12,682 nt of DNA from an uncultured Paracoccaceae bacterium (GTDB lineage Bacteria > Pseudomonadota > Alphaproteobacteria > Rhodobacterales > Rhodobacteraceae), in contig CALEZJ010000409.1 in the NCBI GenBank assembly GCA_937927885.1, positions 1-12,682 of the forward strand, in the 5' to 3' direction. Numbering within the stretch: position 1 is the stretch's first letter; the number at the start of each line of letters is the position of its first letter. Below the pieces are notes generated by a model that saw nothing but the letters and a program-made list of their open reading frames with translations, made no database searches and was not told where the DNA came from. Position numbers and translations under genes: made by a program. This document shows, one piece after another, positions 8,897-12,682 of this stretch.

Positions 8897-9594
8897 GCCT
8901 GCCTCCCTTGCCATTGTTTCACCAGAACCGGCAGGAACGATAACGCCGCAAGAGCGAGGAGCGGCGCCAGAACCGCAGGGCGGAAGATCAGCCCCAGATC
9001 CGGTGTGCCGCCCGCCGCGAACACCTCGCCCAGCCCGGCCCCGACCCAAGTATAGACCAGCGCACCGGGCAGGATGCCGACCAGCGTAGTCCAGGCAAAC
9101 CGAACCAGCGCCACGCCCAGAAAGGCCGGGATCAGGTTGGCCAGAAAGAACGGCACGACCGGCACCAGCCGCATGGTCAGAAGGACCGACACCTCATTGG
9201 TGCGGATCGCGGCGGCCAGGCTTTCGGCCTTGCCCTCGGCCAGCCGTGCCCGCCAACGCTCGCCAAGCCCGGCGCGGACAGCGGCGAACACGGCGATGGC
9301 GCCGAGGGTGGCGCCGGTTACATTATAGAGCACGCCGGGAAACAGGCCGAACACAAAGCCCCCGGTCAGCGTGACCCAGATCGCCCCGGGGATGGAGAAT
9401 GCAACAATGGCGCCATAGGCGGCCACGAACAGGGCAGGGGCGACAACGGGGTGCGCCGCGCGCCAGTCCAGCAGTGCCATGCGGTTGTTGCGCAACGTGT
9501 CAAGCGAGAGCGAGTCGCCAAAGATCAGGATGCCCGCCAGGGCACCGGCAAGGAGCAGGGCCAAGGGAAGCCAGCGGCGCAGGATGGGGGGCAT
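8893..9594 (-). CDS. TVP38/TMEM64 family (VTT domain) inner-membrane protein
   Basis: A 233-residue polytopic membrane protein. Hydrophobic segments lie near 8-26, 50-75, 80-107, 150-185 and 205-226. The VTT core has the Gly-rich GGFVFGLFPG (78-87) and the conserved RLVPVVPFFLANLIPA (142-157), where Arg, Pro and Asn are family hallmarks. Eukaryotic and DedA relatives move lipids across membranes; the role of TVP38 proteins is less settled. The start at 9594 is chosen because GGAG lies 7 nt upstream; ATGs at 9612 and 9630 are in frame but lack a ribosome site. It is the first gene of the three-gene minus-strand operon. Confidence 0.9.
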   Translation of the reverse strand: MPPILRRWLPLALLLAGALAGILIFGDSLSLDTLRNNRMALLDWRAAHPVVAPALFVAAYGAIVAFSIPGAIWVTLTGGFVFGLFPGVLYNVTGATLGAIAVFAAVRAGLGERWRARLAEGKAESLAAAIRTNEVSVLLTMRLVPVVPFFLANLIPAFLGVALVRFAWTTLVGILPGALVYTWVGAGLGEVFAAGGTPDLGLIFRPAVLAPLLALAALSFLPVLVKQWQGRQA

Positions 9595-9640
9595 GGTCAC
9601 TCCGGTTTGCATGGGCTTTACGGTGCCCACTGCATCCGCG

Positions 9641-9670
9641 TTACAATGGGGCGGGCCGCGCGCATGACAA
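9641..9670 (-). promoter_or_regulatory. Candidate promoter of the TVP38-oxidoreductase-kinase operon
   Basis: On the minus strand TTGTCA (9670-9665) and TTGTAA (9646-9641) are 18 nt apart, about 45 nt upstream of the chosen TVP38 start. The -35 box is good and the -10 weak. It lies back to back with the rpmH promoter. Confidence 0.4.
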
Positions 9671-9716
9671 GGGCGATCTGCTCGCGTCTTTTTTCCATCT
9701 GGGACACGGCACTTGG

Positions 9717-9745
9717 TTGACTCGGGCGCCGGGCACGGCTATTGC
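9717..9745 (+). promoter_or_regulatory. Promoter of rpmH-rnpA
   Basis: TTGACT (9717-9722) and TATTGC (9740-9745) are separated by exactly 17 nt. This is a near-consensus -35 with an acceptable -10, suiting a strongly expressed ribosomal protein operon. The predicted leader is about 70 nt. An inverted repeat overlaps the -10. Confidence 0.6.
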
Positions 9746-9750
9746 CCGGC
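9728..9750. repeat. Perfect 8-bp inverted repeat overlapping the rpmH -10 box
   Basis: GCCGGGCA (9728-9735), 7-nt spacer, TGCCCGGC (9743-9750). The centre lies between the -35 and -10 region and the start point. It could be an operator or merely a GC-rich cruciform. Confidence 0.5.
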
Positions 9751-9825
9751 CCTCAGAATGATCATTGCCCGATCCCGCAAGGCGAGCCGGGCCCAGACCA
9801 AAGACAAGAACAAAGGACCGGAGCG

Positions 9826-9960
9826 ATGAAACGCACCTATCAGCCCTCGAACCTGGTTCGCAAGAAGCGCCATGGTTTCCGCGCCCGCATGGCTACCAAG
9901 GGCGGCCAGAAGGTGCTGAACGCGCGCCGCGCTCGCGGTCGCAAGAACCTCTGCGCCTGA
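9826..9960 (+). CDS. rpmH: 50S ribosomal protein L34
   Basis: The 44-residue basic protein [20 protein letters not shown] continues with [20 protein letters not shown], the near-invariant L34 pattern and the full family length. It is a late-assembly component of the large ribosomal subunit. A GGACCGGAG sequence 4-12 nt upstream gives the ribosome site. The C-terminus NLCA differs slightly from the more usual ELSA-like ending. rnpA follows after 24 nt, the classic bacterial arrangement. Confidence 0.99.
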   Translation: MKRTYQPSNLVRKKRHGFRARMATKGGQKVLNARRARGRKNLCA

Positions 9961-9984
9961 GGCCCGCTGGGCCCTCTGACTGAC

Positions 9985-10392
9985 ATGAACCCGCCGGATG
10001 CGCCCAAGACCAGCCCTGATGCTGGAAACCGGGTGGACCCGGCGGTTTTGTCCTGTTTGCATACCCTGAAGCAGCGCCGCGACTTCCTTGCCGCAGCCCG
10101 CGCCCGCCGTGCCCCCGTGGCGGGCTTTCTGTTGCAGGCACGCCAGCGCGGCGCCGATGAGCCGGGGCAAGGCATCCGCGTGGGGTTCACCTGTTCGAAG
10201 AAGGTCGGCAACGCCGTCACCCGCAACCGCGCGAAACGTCGCCTGCGGGCTTTGGCGCGCGAAATCCTGCCCGCAGGGGGAGTTGCGGGCTGGGATTATG
10301 TTCTGATCGGCAAGCCCGGCGAAACCGTGACGCGCGATTTTGACGATCTGCGCGCGGATCTGGCGCGCGCATTGGCCCGCATTCACGCCTGA
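9985..10392 (+). CDS. rnpA: Ribonuclease P protein component
   Basis: A 135-residue protein cofactor of the RNase P ribozyme, which removes tRNA 5' leaders. The core begins LKQRRDFLAAARARR (28-42), followed by IRVGFTCSKKVGNAVTRNRA (64-83) and KRRLR. The RNR signature is intact, and the protein ends with a helical stretch. The alphaproteobacterial N-terminal extension before LKQR is Pro-rich and poorly conserved. No good Shine-Dalgarno precedes the ATG; a short GGCCC-GCT-GGGCC stem lies in the gap, so translation may be coupled to rpmH. The last 10 bases overlap the 3' end of the convergent gene. Confidence 0.97.
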   Translation: MNPPDAPKTSPDAGNRVDPAVLSCLHTLKQRRDFLAAARARRAPVAGFLLQARQRGADEPGQGIRVGFTCSKKVGNAVTRNRAKRRLRALAREILPAGGVAGWDYVLIGKPGETVTRDFDDLRADLARALARIHA

Positions 10393-11264
10393 GGCGCGGT
10401 TTTTCCGGGTCCACCCGGCCCTGCGTCGTCGGGAGTTTCCAGCTGCCAGGGTGCCTCGACCAGCGATTGCAGCAGGTCGAGACTGCGCGCGGCATAGAAC
10501 CCGTCCGATACCCTCTCGTCAAAGGCATAGCACAGTTTCAGGCCCGGTCGAACTTCCAGAACTCCCTCGGGTGTGACAAAGGGCATTGGCCCGGCCTTGC
10601 CCATCGCCATGAAGATCGACAGCGTTCCATGTTCATACATGTGATGCCAGGCCGCATCGATGCCGATCGAGCCCAGATTGGTCACCATCAGCGAGGCATA
10701 AAGCGGGTCATTGCGGATCAGACTGACGGGCAACAGGTTCCAGTGGTCCGCCCAGCGCTGCAGCCAGACCAGAAAGCTGACCGCAAAGCGGGGCAGGCGG
10801 GTGACCAGATCGACCTCTTTTTCCGAGGCTGTCCGCTGGGTCGAGCGGCCATTGGCGGTCGCCTCCTCGATCCGCGCGCGCGTCGCGGTCAGCCCCATGT
10901 CGGCCGGAAACTCTTGCTTGACCACCGTCAGCTTCGCATCGTCGTCCTTGGCCTTGATGACCGAAACCGAGATTTCCACCGCGTTTCTTTGCCATAGCCT
11001 CTGCCCGGCGACAAAGCGGTTCATCCGCGGTCGCTGATGCAAGGTGCGTGCGGCAGCGGTTAACAGGATGTGGAACAGCGTCAGCCGTGGGCGGGCGGGA
11101 TCGGCGTTCCATCGGGCCAGGTAATCCTGCGTCGCGCCCAGATCGACGCTGTGTTCGAAATAGACCACGGCATCCGCCCGGCGCGGCATGATGAAGGGCA
11201 TGATCCGACGAAGCCGGGGCAGGTCCGGGACCCGTGTGCCATCGGGGCGGTCGCGCAGGATCAT
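10383..11264 (-). CDS. 2-oxoacid dehydrogenase E2-like acyltransferase-fold protein lacking the catalytic His
   Basis: A 293-residue protein resembling the catalytic domain of E2 acyltransferases (CoA-dependent, chloramphenicol-acetyltransferase fold). It has no lipoyl or peripheral-subunit-binding domain. Seen: AVVYFEHSVDLGA (32-44), LTLFHILLTAAARTL (61-75), RFVAGQRLWQR (83-93), EISVSVIKAKDDDAKLTVV (97-115), and SLMVTNLGSIGIDAAW (191-206), as in the E2 core. The E2 active-site motif is normally DHRxxDG; here residues 249-255 are DERVSDG, so His is replaced by Glu250. It may therefore be a non-classical acyltransferase or a binding protein. The start is backed by GGAGG 6 nt upstream. It is divergent from the MMPL exporter gene (98-nt gap) and convergent with rnpA. 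A role in lipid or acyl-group metabolism together with the exporter is possible but not shown. Confidence 0.85.
   Translation of the reverse strand: MILRDRPDGTRVPDLPRLRRIMPFIMPRRADAVVYFEHSVDLGATQDYLARWNADPARPRLTLFHILLTAAARTLHQRPRMNRFVAGQRLWQRNAVEISVSVIKAKDDDAKLTVVKQEFPADMGLTATRARIEEATANGRSTQRTASEKEVDLVTRLPRFAVSFLVWLQRWADHWNLLPVSLIRNDPLYASLMVTNLGSIGIDAAWHHMYEHGTLSIFMAMGKAGPMPFVTPEGVLEVRPGLKLCYAFDERVSDGFYAARSLDLLQSLVEAPWQLETPDDAGPGGPGKTAPQA
10386..10404 (+). terminator. Possible short terminator at the end of rnpA
   Basis: CGCC-TGA-GGCG forms a 4-bp stem containing the rnpA stop codon, followed by CGG and TTTTT. The stem is short and separated from the U-run by three bases, so this is weak. 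The structure lies inside the 3' overlap of two convergent genes. Confidence 0.3.
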
Positions 11265-11362
11265 CGGGCCTCCGGTGCTGGGTCCTGTCGGGCTAGCATC
11301 GGTTGCGCCTTCGAATCAAGCATCGACTTGCTGCCCCCGGGCGCCGTGCTAAGGTCTGCGCC

Positions 11363-12682
11363 ATGCAGGCAAGGCATGTCTTTCCAATCAGGGGGCCCTT
11401 GGCAACAGGGCTGGAGCGGATTTTCGCCGGGGTACTGGCACGCCCGCTCTGGCCTGCGCTGGTGCTTGCGCTGGTCACCCTGCTGGCGGGATGGCAGGCA
11501 AGCCATCTGCGAGTGGCGGTCGATTTGTCGGGGCTGATCGGCCCGCAGACCGAGGGCGCAAGGATGATGCGCGACTATCAGCAACGGTTCTCGCCGATTC
11601 GTGCCGAGGAGGTGCTTCTTGTTCGTGCGCCGGAACTTGCGACCGAGCAGGGGCTGGAGACTCTGGAGGATTTCATCCTCGACCTGCAATTCCTGGACCG
11701 GGTCGAGCAGGTGATCAGCCTGGCCGCGCTACCCGCCCCGGGGCGCGAGGGGGCATGGCTCTCAGGGCCGGAACTGGCGGATCTGCCGCCGGTGGAACGG
11801 TTGCAGGCGATGCGTGCGCTGCACCCGCTTGCCGCGCAACTGGTCTCGGCGGACCTGACGGCAACCGTCGTTGTGGTGGTGCCCGGCGCCGGGCAGGGGG
11901 GCGAGGGTCTGGCGCAGGACATTGCCGGGCTGACCGAGGGGCTGTCGGGATTCGATGTGACCAACGTCGGCCTGTCCGAGGTGCAGCGCGCCATTGCCGC
12001 CGAACTGATCCGCGACCTGGCGCTGCTGATCCCTGCCGCGGTGGTGATCTGTCTGGCGCTGGCCGCGCTGGTGATGCGCGATGCGCGGGCGGTGGCGGTG
12101 ATCGCGCTGCCCCCGGTTGTCGGGTTGGTGTGGTTCTTTGGCTGGATGGGGGCCACGGGTGCGCCCTTTGACCCGGTGATGGGTGCCCTGCCGGTTGTGC
12201 TGATCGTGCTGGCGTTTTCAGACACGATCCATCTCTTCTTTGCTGCCCGGCATTCCGCGCTTGCCGATGGGTCCGGTGCGGCCTCGCTCGCCCCCGCGCT
12301 GGCCGAGACCGCCCCGGCGGCCGCCCTGACCAGCCTGACCACGATGATCGCCTTTGCCACCCTGGCGATGCCGGACAGCCCATCGCTCAACGCAATGGCA
12401 TGGGCGGGCAGCGTCGGCATGGCGCTGGCGCTGGCAGCTGTCTTGACGCTGACCCCGGTCCTGATGGCCATTCTGGGTGCGCCCGCGCCTGCCCGCCCTG
12501 CGCCGCGCCTTTGGGCAGGGGCCGTGCCGCTGGCGGGCCGGATTGCCGCGTACCCCGCCCGCGTTGCGCTGGCGGCGGCGGTGTTGCTGGCGGTGCTTGT
12601 GGTGGCGCAAAGCCAGTCGCGGGTCGGGTTTCGCTATGCCGATTACCTTCCACGCGGCGCCCCGGTGACCGAGGCACTGGCG
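11363..12682 (+). CDS. MMPL/RND-superfamily exporter, 3' end cut by window edge
   Basis: 440 codons are open to the right edge; relatives are roughly twice this length. Layout: N-terminal helix (about 28-45), a large periplasmic loop (about 46-215), then helices near 216-237, 241-262 and 272-294. The last of these contains ALPVVLIVLAFSDTIHLFF with an intramembrane Asp287, the usual proton-relay type of residue in MMPL proteins. After that comes TSLTTMIAFATLAMPDS (323-339), a highly characteristic segment, a further helix at about 346-372, and the start of the second half (VALAAAVLLAVLVVA, then FRYADYLPRGAPV). Such proteins export lipids, fatty acids or other hydrophobic molecules. The start is the first plausible ATG, with AAGG 12-15 nt upstream, which is rather distant. 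It is divergent from the E2-like gene. Confidence 0.9.
   Translation, partial: MQARHVFPIRGPLATGLERIFAGVLARPLWPALVLALVTLLAGWQASHLRVAVDLSGLIGPQTEGARMMRDYQQRFSPIRAEEVLLVRAPELATEQGLETLEDFILDLQFLDRVEQVISLAALPAPGREGAWLSGPELADLPPVERLQAMRALHPLAAQLVSADLTATVVVVVPGAGQGGEGLAQDIAGLTEGLSGFDVTNVGLSEVQRAIAAELIRDLALLIPAAVVICLALAALVMRDARAVAVIALPPVVGLVWFFGWMGATGAPFDPVMGALPVVLIVLAFSDTIHLFFAARHSALADGSGAASLAPALAETAPAAALTSLTTMIAFATLAMPDSPSLNAMAWAGSVGMALALAAVLTLTPVLMAILGAPAPARPAPRLWAGAVPLAGRIAAYPARVALAAAVLLAVLVVAQSQSRVGFRYADYLPRGAPVTEALA

Noticed and set aside
9595..9825. Replication origin or DnaA boxes near rpmH.
   Set aside because: No DnaA-box-like TTATCCACA sequences or AT-rich unwinding region are seen upstream of rpmH.
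11578..12471. A 297-codon minus-strand frame in the MMPL region.
   Set aside because: The Ser/Ala/Thr-rich translation lacks domains, while the plus strand encodes an MMPL protein open from 11363 to the edge.

Overview
The window is GC-rich DNA from an alphaproteobacterium, most likely a member of the Rhodobacterales (Rhodobacteraceae/Paracoccaceae). The support is the rpmH-rnpA pair, the L34 sequence, and the codon use. The species cannot be named from this sequence.

Left part (1-2882, minus strand): the leading end of a type I-C CRISPR-Cas operon. It holds a complete cas3 (HD nuclease plus SF2 helicase) followed by the first 195 codons of cas5c, which runs off the left edge. In the usual I-C order, cas8c, cas7, cas4, cas1, cas2 and the array would lie to the left. 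No CRISPR repeats are visible here.

Middle part (about 2990-5005): a pile-up of insertion sequences. Next to cas3 lies the frameshifted 3' tail of an IS5-family transposase. Then comes an apparently intact 1.27-kb IS3-family element (IS51-like) with 26-bp terminal inverted repeats, orfA, orfB and a T-TTT-TTG slippery heptamer. After it come a terminator-like hairpin and an unassigned stretch. Last is a two-stop remnant of a second, different IS3-family orfA (IS407-like). This debris abuts the 3' part of a UvrD-type helicase gene (about 5005-5793) whose 5' part is missing. The helicase therefore looks like a pseudogene broken by IS activity.

Right part (5917-12682): ordered, chromosome-like content. 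There is a tRNA-Arg(ACG). A tight minus-strand operon of three genes follows, read TVP38/VTT membrane protein, then FAD/NAD(P) disulfide oxidoreductase, then sensor histidine kinase. The first two overlap by ATGA, and the last junction carries a perfect 8-bp hairpin directly before the kinase start codon. Then come plus-strand rpmH-rnpA with a good sigma70-type promoter. A convergent E2-like acyltransferase-fold protein lacks the usual catalytic histidine. A divergent MMPL/RND-type exporter gene runs off the right edge.

No wholly new system can be proven from this sequence. The best leads are the coupled VTT/oxidoreductase/kinase operon with its junction hairpin, the E2-like protein with Glu in place of His beside an MMPL exporter, and the recoding site in the IS3 element. 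The IS-remodelled region upstream of cas3 is a fourth lead.
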